64,000 nt of DNA from RI-153 sp963721725 (GTDB taxonomy: Bacteria; Chloroflexota; Anaerolineae; Caldilineales; Caldilineaceae). This document shows, piece after piece, positions 26,729-35,354 of this stretch. The notes under the pieces are model-generated. The model searched no databases and had not been told where the DNA came from. It saw only the letters and a program-made list of their open reading frames with translations. The stretch covers positions 124,001 to 188,000 of the forward strand of contig CAVRLX010000016.1 of the NCBI GenBank assembly GCA_963721725.1, in the 5' to 3' direction. The position numbers and the translations under genes were made by a program. How positions within the stretch are numbered: the first letter of the stretch is position 1; the number at the start of each line of letters is the position of its first letter.

Positions 26729-27538
26729 TTACTCTGCCGATTGCAATTCATAGGTGATCTGCAACTGCATGGTCATCTTGAGCTGACCAGCGGCAATCGG
26801 ACCCGCGCCGCCGCCACCCAGACCCTCACGGGCCGATGCGGCAAAATTGCCACCGAAGTAACCACCACCCTGGCCGATAACCTCGCTGATGCTGATCACT
26901 TTGCCAACGGTGTTGCCGGTCAATTCAGCCAGTTCCGCAGCCTTGGCCTGGGCATTTTCCACAGCCTTCTGGCGGGCTTCGGATTCGACCACCGAGGGAT
27001 CGTCGAGGCTAAAGCTAATGCCATAGATGTTGTTGGCACCGGCGTCAATCGCAGCATCCAACACACCTTCGATGCTCTCCAAGTCGCGGATCACAACCAG
27101 CACGTTGTTGGTGACATGATAGCGAACCTGCTCGGCAGGCTCCTCTTCGCTGCTGCTTTCGGCCATGGGCATGGGCGGCGCGCTATAGTTGCGCTCGGCC
27201 CAGATGTTGAACCCACTGGTCTGGATGTCCTCTTCGGCCACACCAGCCTCCATAAGGGCGCTTAACACAGCTTCCATGGTCACGCGGGCAGCCGCTACGG
27301 CGTCTTGCAGCCCGTCTTCCACCACTTCTACACCGATATTGGCATTGGCAATGTCAGGCTCAATGGTCACGACGCCTTCACCCACCACGGTCACAGAATG
27401 GGGTAGGGACGGGGTTGTCACATCCTGGGCTTCGACCAACGCCGGGCGAAAGCCAACCTGGGCCACCAAAAATGCGGCTACCAAAATAAAACTGGCAATC
27501 ACACTAGAAATTCCAATCGTTCGTTTTGACTGAGACAT
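26729..27538 (-). CDS. Exported SIMPL (DUF541) domain protein
   Basis: The 269-residue product has a signal peptide or anchor (SSVIASFILVAAFLVAQVGF) and a DUF541/SIMPL domain: HSVTVVGEGVVTIEPDIANA, NVLVVIRDLESIEGVLDAAI and ARQKAVENAQAKAAELAEL. An acidic insertion (SSSEEEPAEQ) and a Gly-rich segment near the end (YFGGN, GLGGGGAG) are unusual details. SIMPL proteins such as E. coli YggE are linked to stress and oxidative tolerance but have no defined reaction. The ATG at 27538 has AAGGAG nine bases upstream. It is a single-gene unit. Confidence 0.9.
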   Translation of the reverse strand: MSQSKRTIGISSVIASFILVAAFLVAQVGFRPALVEAQDVTTPSLPHSVTVVGEGVVTIEPDIANANIGVEVVEDGLQDAVAAARVTMEAVLSALMEAGVAEEDIQTSGFNIWAERNYSAPPMPMAESSSEEEPAEQVRYHVTNNVLVVIRDLESIEGVLDAAIDAGANNIYGISFSLDDPSVVESEARQKAVENAQAKAAELAELTGNTVGKVISISEVIGQGGGYFGGNFAASAREGLGGGGAGPIAAGQLKMTMQLQITYELQSAE

Positions 27539-27716
27539 GTAAAGATTCTCCTTCATCTGCTTGTTAGGGGACTTTTCGTGACGCCCTGTGCGCCACTGCT
27601 TCCAAGACGAGACGGATTGCAAGATTGTTCCGCTCAGTTTCAAAAAATAATTTTGAATACTGCAAATGTTGTAGGGAGATTGGCCTCGGAGACTGTTTGG
27701 AAAGGGACTGGAAGAT

Positions 27717-27774
27717 TCCAGGAAAGGGCCACACGCTGACTTTGTACCGGTCATCATCTGGCCCTTTCCCGGAA
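27717..27774. repeat. Intergenic inverted repeat
   Basis: GGAAAGGGCCA (27721-27731) and TGGCCCTTTCC (27759-27769), extended on both sides by TTCC/GGAA with one mismatch. It lies between the SIMPL and NmrA-like genes; no T-run follows, so termination is doubtful. Nothing else is seen in this 270-bp gap. Confidence 0.6.
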
Positions 27775-27808
27775 TATGGCATTGTAATCGGGCTTTTCAA
27801 ACACTCGC

Positions 27809-28441
27809 TCAGTTGCTGATCATGGGCATATCATGCTTGTGCGAATCTTCTTCCAGCACGCGCAGCATGAAATCCGCCACATCGGCCCGCCCGATCCGCG
27901 CGCCGGTTCCCTTGCCCACATAGCCCACTTTGATCTGGCCTGTGTGGGCATCCTCGGTGAGCATAGGCACGCGCACCACCGTCCACACCAGCCCACTTTG
28001 TTCGATCAAGGCGACATGCTGAAGAGAATCGGCCTGGACATCACGCGCCAGGGTTTTCAACAGAAAGCTCATCACCCGGTTAAAGAGCTTTGGCTCATCT
28101 TTGGCCGGATAGGGCACGCCCGCGCCGGTCAATGTAATTAAGCGCGCAACCCCTTCTTTCTGCATGGCCGAAATCACCGACCGCGCCGCCACCGTCATCA
28201 CATCTTTGGCCGATATCTTTGTCTGTCCCAAAGCCAGCAAGACCGCATCGCTGCCCGCCACGGCCTGTTCCACATCTGCGCTATTTTGCACATTGCCCTG
28301 GATGACCGAAAGGCGGTCATCTTGAATGGTCAGTTTGGCCGGATCGCGCACCAATGCCACCACTTCATATCCCTTTGCCAGCGCTTGCCGCACCAGCGGA
28401 ATGCCCGTGCGCCCACTTGCCCCCAAGATTGTAATTTTCAC
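27809..28441 (-). CDS. NAD(P)-binding atypical SDR (NmrA/YwnB-like)
   Basis: A 210-residue Rossmann protein with the N-terminal ILGASGRTGIPLV dinucleotide motif, DAVLLALGQ, and VARLITLTGAGV. It resembles NAD(P)H-binding proteins (PF13460) such as YwnB and flavin-reductase-like BLVRB. It lacks a clear YxxxK pair, so it may be a redox sensor rather than an enzyme. It is the last gene of the TetR-linked operon (tetR, DinB-like, quinone oxidoreductase, this gene). AAGGAG precedes the ATG. Confidence 0.85.
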   Translation of the reverse strand: MKITILGASGRTGIPLVRQALAKGYEVVALVRDPAKLTIQDDRLSVIQGNVQNSADVEQAVAGSDAVLLALGQTKISAKDVMTVAARSVISAMQKEGVARLITLTGAGVPYPAKDEPKLFNRVMSFLLKTLARDVQADSLQHVALIEQSGLVWTVVRVPMLTEDAHTGQIKVGYVGKGTGARIGRADVADFMLRVLEEDSHKHDMPMISN

Positions 28442-28468
28442 CGGAGTTCTCCTTTTGATTACACAAAT

Positions 28469-29431
28469 TTAGACGGTCAGCACCACCTTGCCCGTCGTCT
28501 CGCCAGCTTCAATGGCACGATGCGCCGCGGCCACCTCTGCCAAGGGAAAGCGATGGTCGGTGATCACACGCAATTGCCCCGCCGCCAGATAGCCCACTAG
28601 GGCGCGCCCGGCTTCCATCTGGGCCTGGGGCGGGTAGGCGGGCGTGTTGAAGCCGCCGACGCTGAGACAATTGCGGATCAACTGTGGGGCGGCAATCATG
28701 GTGGGCGCGCCGCTCAACGATCCGTAGACGGCCATGCGCCCAAAGGGGGCCATACACGCAATGCTCTGTTGCGCCAGCGCCCCACCCACACAATCCAGCA
28801 CAACGTCCACACCCTGCCCCTCGGTGGCGGCCATCACCTCCTCGACCCACGCCGGCGAAGAGGTGTTGACGGGAATCGCCCCCAACTCGCGGATCAGCTC
28901 CATTTTTTCCGGCGTGCGTGTGCTGCCAATCACGGTTTTTGCGCCCAAGGCACGTGCCACCTGCACAGCCAGCGACCCCACACCGCCCGCCGCCACATGC
29001 ACCAGCACCGATTCGCCCGCCGCCAGCCGGGTCGCCTTTGCCAACAACAGATAGGCCGTTTGCCCCTGAATGGGCAGCGCGGTGGCGACAGCCAACTCTA
29101 TGTGCGGCGGCAGTGGCATCACCGCCTCGGCCGGGGCCACGGCATACTCGGCATATCCGCCCTGCACATAGGAGACCACACGTTGTCCCACGGCAAGATG
29201 GTTGACACCAGCCCCCAATGCAGCCACATGCCCGGCAGCCTCAAAGCCCAAAACCAGGGGCAACGGCATCGGGTTGGGGTACGCGCCACTGCGCTGGCCG
29301 ATGTCGGCATAGTTAATGCCCGCCGCCTCCACCCGTATCAGTACCTGACCCGGCCCCGGCTGCGGCTGCTCGATCTCGTCTAGCTGTAACACCTCTGGCC
29401 CACCGCGTTGATGAATTCGGACTGCTTTCAT
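28469..29431 (-). CDS. Zinc-free quinone oxidoreductase (MDR/ADH family)
   Basis: This 320-residue medium-chain dehydrogenase begins MKAVRIHQRGGPEVLQL, typical of NADPH:quinone oxidoreductases (QorA-like). The cofactor motif AAGGVGSLAVQVARALGA lies mid-protein and GINYADIGQRSGAYP is the family substrate region. No Cys/His zinc ligands are seen. The likely reaction is NADPH reduction of quinones or enones, fitting a detoxification operon. The ATG at 29431 is the conserved start; an upstream in-frame extension to 29500 is poor. Gap to the upstream DinB-like gene is 37 bp. Confidence 0.9.
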   Translation of the reverse strand: MKAVRIHQRGGPEVLQLDEIEQPQPGPGQVLIRVEAAGINYADIGQRSGAYPNPMPLPLVLGFEAAGHVAALGAGVNHLAVGQRVVSYVQGGYAEYAVAPAEAVMPLPPHIELAVATALPIQGQTAYLLLAKATRLAAGESVLVHVAAGGVGSLAVQVARALGAKTVIGSTRTPEKMELIRELGAIPVNTSSPAWVEEVMAATEGQGVDVVLDCVGGALAQQSIACMAPFGRMAVYGSLSGAPTMIAAPQLIRNCLSVGGFNTPAYPPQAQMEAGRALVGYLAAGQLRVITDHRFPLAEVAAAHRAIEAGETTGKVVLTV

Positions 29432-29468
29432 ACTTGACCATCCTTTGCTTGTATCCTCTATTTGTGGA

Positions 29469-29924
29469 CTACGAAAGTTGTTTCCCCTCGCGCACCGCAT
29501 GGCTGTTTAGATAGCCAAGCCACGCGCCCACGCTTAACTCCCCGGCATCGTTGTGTACAACCTGTTTTGTCAAGGGGATCTGTTTCTGCTCAAGCGCACT
29601 AGCCAATGTGACGGTCTCGGCGCGTGTCTCGATAAAAGCCTGGGTCAGCGCTGTCATTCCCAAATTAGAATCGGGACAATAGGCGTCGTATTCATCTCGC
29701 ACAAAGGGTTCACCCAGCGCCACACGCAAGCGCCGTTGTCCCCAACGCTCAATGCCGATAAGGTGGCAAGCCTGTTTGCGGTTGCGCGGCGTATCGCCGG
29801 CCTGGCGCAGACGCGTTGCCAGATCGGACTGGGAGTCAGTCAAGCGCTGCGTCAGCTCTGTATAGGTGGCACCGCGTGCCGATCTTTCAAAGAAAAAGTG
29901 TAATATCCTGCCGATGAAACTCAT
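29469..29924 (-). CDS. DinB-like (four-helix bundle) protein
   Basis: A 151-residue, mainly helical protein. The end, VVHNDAGELSVGAWLGYLNS, is reminiscent of the last helix of DinB/YfiT-type proteins, and the His residues could be metal ligands (weak inference). It stands right after the operator-like site and is the first gene of the downstream operon. Function unknown; DinB-superfamily members often act as thiol-dependent transferases. Confidence 0.55.
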   Translation of the reverse strand: MSFIGRILHFFFERSARGATYTELTQRLTDSQSDLATRLRQAGDTPRNRKQACHLIGIERWGQRRLRVALGEPFVRDEYDAYCPDSNLGMTALTQAFIETRAETVTLASALEQKQIPLTKQVVHNDAGELSVGAWLGYLNSHAVREGKQLS

Positions 29925-29944
29925 TCGTCATTTCCTTTTGTTTT

Positions 29945-29956
29945 TAGACTGGTCTA
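29945..29956. promoter_or_regulatory. TetR (LmrA/YxaF-type) operator candidate
   Basis: TAGACTGGTCTA contains TAGAC and GTCTA as inverted halves around TG. It fits the Bacillus LmrA/YxaF box (tagaNYGgTCTA) as I remember it. It sits between tetR and the DinB-like gene, 21 bp before that start. The related ACTGGTCTAC also lies upstream of tetR. Confidence 0.6.
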
Positions 29957-29978
29957 CATAAAAAAGACACAAAAAAAA

Positions 29979-30545
29979 TCATGCCGTTACCTGCATCAAC
30001 AGATAGATCTCCTCAGCGGCATGGAGCAGCGGCTGGGGGCTGCGATAGGTGCGGCAAAGCACAATCGCCCCTTCGATGAGCGAAATCAGCAATGAAGCCA
30101 GCCGTTCGGCCCGCTCCGTCGAATAACCACCCGCCAGCAACTTCTCTTCAAAGGCGGTCTGCCAGCAGCCATAAGCCTGTCGGCAAGCTTCGTTTAGCCG
30201 CTCGCTGCTGTTGGCGGCTTCCAGCGCCACCGTGGTAATCGGTCCGCCCGCCCGGTAGCTCGACGCCTCGACATAGTGCGCCAGGGTTCGCAAAAAAGTG
30301 ACCACAGCCTCCACGGTGTCATCGGTTTCGGCCATGCTTTGGCGGATGCGCGCCTCGACACTGCGGCTGGTGCGCTCAATCGCCTCTTCGGTCAGCCCTT
30401 CTTTGCCATCGGGAAAATAGTAATAGAGCGAGCCTTTGGGCGCGCCACTCTCGGCGATGATCTGGTTAAGCCCGGTGGCGTGATAGCCCTGGGCCTCAAA
30501 GAGTTCGCAGGCTGTGTTGAGAATTTCGTCGCGTTTCGTGCTCAT
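29979..30545 (-). CDS. TetR family regulator, LmrA/YxaF-like
   Basis: The 188-residue repressor has its N-terminal helix-turn-helix at about residues 5-50 (RDEILNTACELFEAQGYHAT and SGAPKGSLYYYFPDGKEGL). That block closely resembles LmrA/YxaF of Bacillus subtilis, which respond to flavonoids or drugs (ligand here unknown). The C-terminal part is ligand-binding helices. Operator-like sites lie both upstream of its own start and upstream of the next gene, suggesting autoregulation and control of the oxidoreductase operon. Confidence 0.92.
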   Translation of the reverse strand: MSTKRDEILNTACELFEAQGYHATGLNQIIAESGAPKGSLYYYFPDGKEGLTEEAIERTSRSVEARIRQSMAETDDTVEAVVTFLRTLAHYVEASSYRAGGPITTVALEAANSSERLNEACRQAYGCWQTAFEEKLLAGGYSTERAERLASLLISLIEGAIVLCRTYRSPQPLLHAAEEIYLLMQVTA

Positions 30546-30568
30546 AGATACTCTCCTGATCTAAATTA

Positions 30569-30582
30569 TAGCAACTGGTCTA
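30569..30582. promoter_or_regulatory. Second TetR operator candidate, upstream of tetR
   Basis: AATTATAGCAACTGGTCTAC shares ACTGGTCTAC with the site at 29947-29957 and has the A/T-rich left flank of the LmrA/YxaF box. The left half (TAGCA) is less conserved. It lies 24 bp before the tetR start codon. Confidence 0.5.
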
Positions 30583-30599
30583 CTTATTCGCAAATAGTG

Positions 30600-30877
30600 A
30601 AGGTTCTTAACGCGCAAGATTGCAGTCCGTCCCCACGCTCATGAGGTTGCTCAACTCCGCGCCAATAACGCCATCGAATGCGCTGCATGAGGGTTTTCTT
30701 TCGCTGTGGGCCGATCCCAGCGGTACAAATACGCTAGAGCATCGCATCATGCCTAGGATATTCACCCAGAGCCTCATTTCTACCCCTAAAAAAGATATGC
30801 CCACTAGCCATCGTTGCTGTTATACTCTTTATAAATATGAGATTTGACTGTAATTTTCCCTTTGGAGGAATGACGTC
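30600..30877. other. Gene-free spacer
   Basis: Apart from the operator at its left end and TTGGAGGAATG next to the following gene, I see nothing supportable here. A short minus-strand frame (30804-30607) has no recognisable sequence. Confidence 0.5.
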
Positions 30878-31198
30878 ATGAGCGTTCATATTACTGTTTC
30901 CGACAAAATCGCTGACCATCTCAGAACGCTTTCTTTTCCCGATGAGATGGATATGGATCACAAACTTCTCAGTTTGTTGGATACGGAGTATCGCCGACGT
31001 CTTGCCCGCTATCATTTGACAGATCGCCAACTATCGCAGAAGTACGGCATAGACTTTGGGACATTTGAAGCGGAAAAGGTCACTGAGCAAAAAGGTTACA
31101 CGTGGGAAGTAGAATCTGATGCCATTGCGTGGGAAACGGCCATTGACGGGATACGTACAGTAGAGCGGCGGCTTCGGGAGTTGACCGAGCCAGTGTGA
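30878..31198 (+). CDS. Antitoxin-like small protein
   Basis: This 106-residue protein is not firmly recognised. It has a helical, charged layout: SDKIADHLRTLSFPDEMD, EYRRRLARYHLTDRQLSQKY, and IDGIRTVERRLREL. Sequences like this occur as orphan antitoxin-type genes in cyanobacteria and Chloroflexota, often beside toxin genes. TTGGAGGA lies 9 bases before the ATG. It is followed by a terminator and then by minus-strand toxin-antitoxin-like genes, so no direct partner is seen. Confidence 0.5.
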   Translation: MSVHITVSDKIADHLRTLSFPDEMDMDHKLLSLLDTEYRRRLARYHLTDRQLSQKYGIDFGTFEAEKVTEQKGYTWEVESDAIAWETAIDGIRTVERRLRELTEPV

Positions 31199-31224
31199 CC
31201 GATAGATCTAACTTCATGAACAAT

Positions 31225-31255
31225 AAAAGACCCGGCCACGGCGGCCGGGTCTTTT
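31225..31255 (+). terminator. Intrinsic terminator
   Basis: AAAAGACCCGGCC, a 5-nt loop, GGCCGGGTCTTTT and a T-rich tail, 26 bp after the antitoxin-like gene. The other strand is also A/T-flanked, so it could serve both. Confidence 0.88.
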
Positions 31256-31276
31256 ATTTTGTTTTGTGAATGGGGT

Positions 31277-31452
31277 TCAGGCGAAGCTGATCTCTACATC
31301 GGCCAGGAGTTCGGCCACGATGCGGTCAATGCGTTCGTCTTCGCTTTCGTGTGGAGGTGCGGGTCGCAGATTTCCCCGGGATCAAGATCGACCAAAAGGT
31401 CGAGGGCAAAGGTGGCGATCAGGCGTTGATAACGTGGAGGTGGCTGGTTCAT
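31277..31452 (-). CDS. Small hypothetical protein, apparently frameshifted
   Basis: From ATG 31452 the frame encodes MNQPPPRYQRLIATFALDLL and reaches DLDPGEI, then loses sense. A second frame resumes PAPPHESEDERIDRIVAELL and stops at 31279-31277. Joined, it gives about 57 residues, acidic and helical. The continuity of style suggests one gene with a shift near 31350. The Bordering AGTTTCCCC-type context gives only a weak Shine-Dalgarno. No family is recognised. Confidence 0.4.
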
Positions 31453-31577
31453 GGCTCAGTTTCCCCCTGAAATGAAAGTAGCACAAGTTCATCAACGGAT
31501 GATGCACCATAGAAAGGCCAGATGCAATCGAGAAAATGACGCAAGAGTCTCGGCTTTTATTTTTACTTGGCGAAACA

Positions 31578-31805
31578 TTAAACGGCAGCTATATCCTCAT
31601 CAGCCTCTGGCCCAAAGACCTCATCAAAAAAATGGATAGCATCAAGATTCTCTTGCCACTGCCTATGCCAGGCCACAGCATCCAGTTCCTGATGACGAGA
31701 TAGGTTCAAGAATCGCGCCGCCTCCACAGGCCCCAGGGCTTCCACCAATGCATAAACTGCCTTTTGAATCATCATCTCTTCTGGTAGCAATGGATGAGAA
31801 GTCAT
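31578..31805 (-). CDS. Antitoxin-like protein paired with PIN toxin
   Basis: A 75-residue protein, MTSHPLLPEEMMIQKAVYAL then VEAARFLNLSRHQELDAV and DAIHFFDEVFGPE. It overlaps the end of the PIN gene by 4 bp (ATGA), which indicates coupling. The small size and position suggest the antitoxin of a VapBC-like pair, here downstream of the toxin rather than upstream. I do not recognise its DNA-binding fold. Confidence 0.5.
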   Translation of the reverse strand: MTSHPLLPEEMMIQKAVYALVEALGPVEAARFLNLSRHQELDAVAWHRQWQENLDAIHFFDEVFGPEADEDIAAV

Positions 31806-32257
31806 CCCAGGTTCTCCTTTTCACAATATGCCATCGGCGTACCACACCAGATTTCCATTTGAATACGTCGACACTGACGTAAAAGTCGATCATCCACGCT
31901 AACAAAATCACATCGAGCATAATGAGCAAAAGCAACATGGGCAGCATCTGCAAGCCCCAACCCCCATGTCACCAATTGCTGTGCATACTGGCGCACCTCT
32001 GGCAGATTGTATTCGCCTTCGGTACCAAGTTCGCTTAACAAAAACCTAACATGTGCTCGCTGTATCGAATCAGGAGTCGCAGATACTTCGAGTCGATGTG
32101 CAGGCGAAATTACCATCTCCACTATATTGAGACGTATGCAATCCAGCATCAACAAAACAGCATCCGTTTCCATACGAATTCTCATCTGGTTCTGATCATC
32201 GAATGGTCGATTCAGCGCACAGACATCAACATAAACGCGAGGGAGTCCATCACTCAA
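31802..32257 (-). CDS. PIN domain ribonuclease-like (VapC-type) protein
   Basis: The 151-residue product shows PIN features: VYVDVCALNRPFDD near the N-terminus with the first acidic residue, EVSATP with a central acid, and a C-terminal GLGLADAAHVAFAHYARCDF followed by VSVDDRLLRQ carrying the remaining acidic residues. PIN proteins of this type cut RNA. The downstream overlapping gene may be its antitoxin. No separate promoter is obvious. Confidence 0.75.
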   Translation of the reverse strand: MSDGLPRVYVDVCALNRPFDDQNQMRIRMETDAVLLMLDCIRLNIVEMVISPAHRLEVSATPDSIQRAHVRFLLSELGTEGEYNLPEVRQYAQQLVTWGLGLADAAHVAFAHYARCDFVSVDDRLLRQCRRIQMEIWCGTPMAYCEKENLG

Positions 32258-32470
32258 GTTATCTCTCCTCTATACAGATTCCGTCATTAAACGCCAATCA
32301 CATTGTAGAGATATTATCTGTTTTTGCCAAACACTTCATAGATGATCCATAGATGGGGATCTCACGTATCCCTATACCCTTGCGGAAAGTTTATTCGTGT
32401 AAATGTGGTAAAATTCTCCCCATACAAAACCGTCGCCCTCCTCCCCACCACGCTAGATAGAGAGAATCCC

Positions 32471-35185
32471 ATGTCTGACACGTTTACTTTTGACCAAATC
32501 GGACGGCTGCCCCTGCCCGGTGACAACGTGGGCATTGCCACGCAGAAGTTGCCCGCCGGCACCCAGATCACCTATAACGGCGCGTCGTTTACGCTGGATT
32601 ACACCGTGATGGAAGGCCACCGCTTTGCCGTAGAACCCATCGCCGCTGGCGAAAAGCTGCTCTCGTGGAATCTGCCCTTTGGCGCGGCCCTGCGCGATAT
32701 TGCGCCGGGCGAGTACGTCTCCAATGAAGAGATGCTGCATGCCCTGAGTGGGCGCTCCATCGACTTTGCGCTGCCCACCGCGCCCAACTTCGCCGATCAC
32801 ATTGAGCCGTACATTCTGAATGAAACCACTTTTCAAGCGGGCGAACCCACCGGTCGCTACGATCACGACCGCACCTTTCAGGGCTATCGGCGACCCGCTG
32901 ACCGAGGCGTGGGCACGCGCAACATGATTGTGCTGCTCGGCACATCCTCGCGCACGGGCGGCTTTGTCAAACAGCTAGAGGCAAAGCTGGCCGGGTTGGC
33001 CGACGGCTACGAGAATATCGACGGCATTATGGCCGTGGCCCACACCGAAGGCGGCCACGAAAACCCCAACAATCTCGACTTTGTACTGCGCACCCTGGCC
33101 GGTTTCATGGTTCACCCCAATGTGGGCGCGGTGCTGGCTGTGGATTACGGCCCGGAGCCGGTGAACAACGCCCTTGTCCAACAGTATATGCTCGATCACG
33201 GCTATGCGCTGGACGGCGTGCCGCACCGCTTTTTCTCGGTGAGCGGCGGCTTTCAAAATGCCCTGACCGACGCCGAAAGCACCGTGCGCGGCTGGCTGGA
33301 CGAAGTCAACGCCACGCCACGCACGCCCGAATCGCTTACCCATTTGAAGATTGCCCTCCAGTGTGGCGGCTCCGATGCCTTCTCTGGCATTTCGGGCAAT
33401 CCGCTGGCCTCGTGGGTGGCGCGTGAGGTGATCCGTTATGGCGGCGCGGCCAACCTGGCCGAGACCGACGAACTGATCGGTGCGGAACCCTATGTGCTAC
33501 AACGGGTGCGCGACGCCGGGACTGCCCGCACCTTTTTGGAAATGTTGGATCGCTTTGGGCAACGCGCCGCCTGGCATGGCTCCTCGGCGGCGGGCAACCC
33601 CTCTGGCGGCAACAAATTCCGCGGGCTATACAACATTGTGCTCAAATCCATCGGCGCGGCCATGAAGCGCCACCCCGACGTGCGCCTGGATTACGCCATC
33701 CCCTATGCGCAGCCCATGCGCGAAGGCGGCTACTATTTCATGGACAGCCCCGGCAACGACTTGGAGAGCATCGCCGGGCAGGTGGCATCGGGCTGTAACA
33801 TGATCTTCTTCATCACCGGCAACGGCTCGATTACCAACTTTCCCTTTGTGCCCACGGTCAAAATTGTCACCACTTCGCGGCGCTTCCAATTGCTTCAGCG
33901 CGATATGGATGTCAACGCCGGCAAATATCTCGACGGCACGCCCATGGACGACCTGGGCGCGCAGATGCTCGATCTCACCGTGAATGTGGCGTCCGGGCAG
34001 CGCAGTGTGGGCGAAAAGGCCGGCCACGCCCAGGTGCAGCTCTGGCGCGATTGGCGACAGACCGACGACAGCAATCTGGATCGGCTGCTCCACGCCCCCG
34101 CGCCCAAAGGCAACCCCATCCCAATCGCCCAATCTCTCACTCACCCGGTCACCTTGTCACCGGGTCACCCCCTCGATCTTTTCCCAGACTCCACCTCCGA
34201 GCGCGTCGCCCTCATCCTGCCCACCAGTCTTTGCGCCGGGCAGATCTCGCGGATGATGGCGCGCCAGTTCAACGCCCAGGGGTTCGGGAAAGCCCAGGGC
34301 ATTTCTCGCTTTGTGGCGCTGGCCCATACCGAAGGCTGTGGCGCATCCGGCGGGCCATCGGAACAGCTTTACGTACGCACGCTGCTCGGCTATCTGCGCC
34401 ATCCGCTGGTGGCCCACTGTCAGTTGTTGGAACATGGCTGCGAAAAGACCCACAACGACTATGTGCGCCACGAAATCGAGCGGCTGGGGCTGGGACAAGA
34501 GCGCTTTGGCTGGGCCAGCATCCAACTCGACGGCGGCATCGATGCCGTGACAGCCAAGGTGACACGCTGGTTTGAAGGTCAACTTGCCAACGCCACAGCG
34601 CCGCAACGCCAGCCCGCTGATCTGGGCGCACTACGCATTGGCTTGATGAGCGCCGGTCCTGTTTCCGACGTGGCGGCACGCGCGCTGGCAACGTTGAGCA
34701 ATGCAATTGTGGCGGCAGGCGGCACAGTCGTGGTCCCCGAAAACGCGGCGCTGCTCTCCAGCCTGGATTACCTGACCGGAACCATCGGAGAGGGCACACA
34801 CCTGCCCACCCTGGCCTATGGGCAGTCGATTTATGACAGCGCGGGCGCGGGCTTCCACATCATGGAAACACCCACCGCACACTGGACCGAGACGCTCACC
34901 GGGCTGGGCGCAACCGGCGTGGAAACCGTGCTGGCCTACATCGGCGAACACCCCATCGAGGGCCATCCGCTGCTGCCGACGATTGAGGTCACCGCCGAGG
35001 AGAACGTGGAACAGCACTATGCCGCCGACATGGATCTGGTGCTGGGCGGCGATCCGCAAACGTGGCCGCAGGCCCTGCTCGATCTCGTGGCCGATGTGCT
35101 CTCGCAGCGGCTTTCTCCCAAAGCCACGCAAGAGGGGAACATTGATTTTCAGTTTACACGCGGGCTGTTGGGGGTGTCGTTGTAG
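32471..35185 (+). CDS. Double UxaA (altronate/galactarate dehydratase) family protein
   Basis: A 904-residue protein. The N-terminus (about 1-110) is a SAF-type domain with GDNVGIATQKLPAGTQITYN and GEYVSNEEML. A first UxaA module follows, with RPADRGVGTRNMIVLLGTSS, LQCGGSDAFSGISGNPLAS and CNMIFFITGNGSITNFPFVP. After residue about 560 a second, partial UxaA-like copy appears: RVALILPTSLCAGQISRMM, ALAHTEGCGASGGPSEQL and LLEHGCEKTHNDYVRHEI. Classical UxaA is about 500 residues, so this looks like an extended or internally duplicated form. It should dehydrate sugar acids, possibly altronate or D-galactarate. The ATG at 32471 is used; an earlier in-frame ATG lies in non-conserved sequence. Confidence 0.85.
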   Translation: MSDTFTFDQIGRLPLPGDNVGIATQKLPAGTQITYNGASFTLDYTVMEGHRFAVEPIAAGEKLLSWNLPFGAALRDIAPGEYVSNEEMLHALSGRSIDFALPTAPNFADHIEPYILNETTFQAGEPTGRYDHDRTFQGYRRPADRGVGTRNMIVLLGTSSRTGGFVKQLEAKLAGLADGYENIDGIMAVAHTEGGHENPNNLDFVLRTLAGFMVHPNVGAVLAVDYGPEPVNNALVQQYMLDHGYALDGVPHRFFSVSGGFQNALTDAESTVRGWLDEVNATPRTPESLTHLKIALQCGGSDAFSGISGNPLASWVAREVIRYGGAANLAETDELIGAEPYVLQRVRDAGTARTFLEMLDRFGQRAAWHGSSAAGNPSGGNKFRGLYNIVLKSIGAAMKRHPDVRLDYAIPYAQPMREGGYYFMDSPGNDLESIAGQVASGCNMIFFITGNGSITNFPFVPTVKIVTTSRRFQLLQRDMDVNAGKYLDGTPMDDLGAQMLDLTVNVASGQRSVGEKAGHAQVQLWRDWRQTDDSNLDRLLHAPAPKGNPIPIAQSLTHPVTLSPGHPLDLFPDSTSERVALILPTSLCAGQISRMMARQFNAQGFGKAQGISRFVALAHTEGCGASGGPSEQLYVRTLLGYLRHPLVAHCQLLEHGCEKTHNDYVRHEIERLGLGQERFGWASIQLDGGIDAVTAKVTRWFEGQLANATAPQRQPADLGALRIGLMSAGPVSDVAARALATLSNAIVAAGGTVVVPENAALLSSLDYLTGTIGEGTHLPTLAYGQSIYDSAGAGFHIMETPTAHWTETLTGLGATGVETVLAYIGEHPIEGHPLLPTIEVTAEENVEQHYAADMDLVLGGDPQTWPQALLDLVADVLSQRLSPKATQEGNIDFQFTRGLLGVSL

Positions 35186-35211
35186 GATTCGGCTCTATCA
35201 ACTGTATTTTC

Positions 35212-35250
35212 AAAAGGCCAGTGCCAAGTGATCGGCACTGGCCTTTTTTT
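35212..35250 (+). terminator. Intrinsic terminator after the UxaA gene
   Basis: AAAAGGCCAGTGCC, an 8-nt loop, GGCACTGGCC and seven T. It follows the UxaA stop by 27 bp. Confidence 0.9.
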
Positions 35251-35319
35251 GTGCCAGCGTTTGTATCCAGAAATCATACGAGGATGGATAGCTTCCCCTG
35301 CGGGGTTAAGCCACAATGC

Positions 35320-35354
35320 GAGAAGTCGAACTTTTGGGAAAAGTTCGACTTCTC
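35320..35354. repeat. Perfect 16-bp hairpin with 3-nt loop
   Basis: GAGAAGTCGAACTTTT, GGG, then AAAAGTTCGACTTCTC. It is set inside a larger imperfect palindrome (CCACAATGC left, CCACATTGC right) upstream of the LLM gene. No T-run follows; a leader or spacer structure rather than a terminator. Confidence 0.75.

Noticed and set aside
30607..30804. Small minus-strand frame in the spacer before the antitoxin-like gene
   Set aside because: No Shine-Dalgarno, no recognisable motif, unusual composition; not supportable as a gene.
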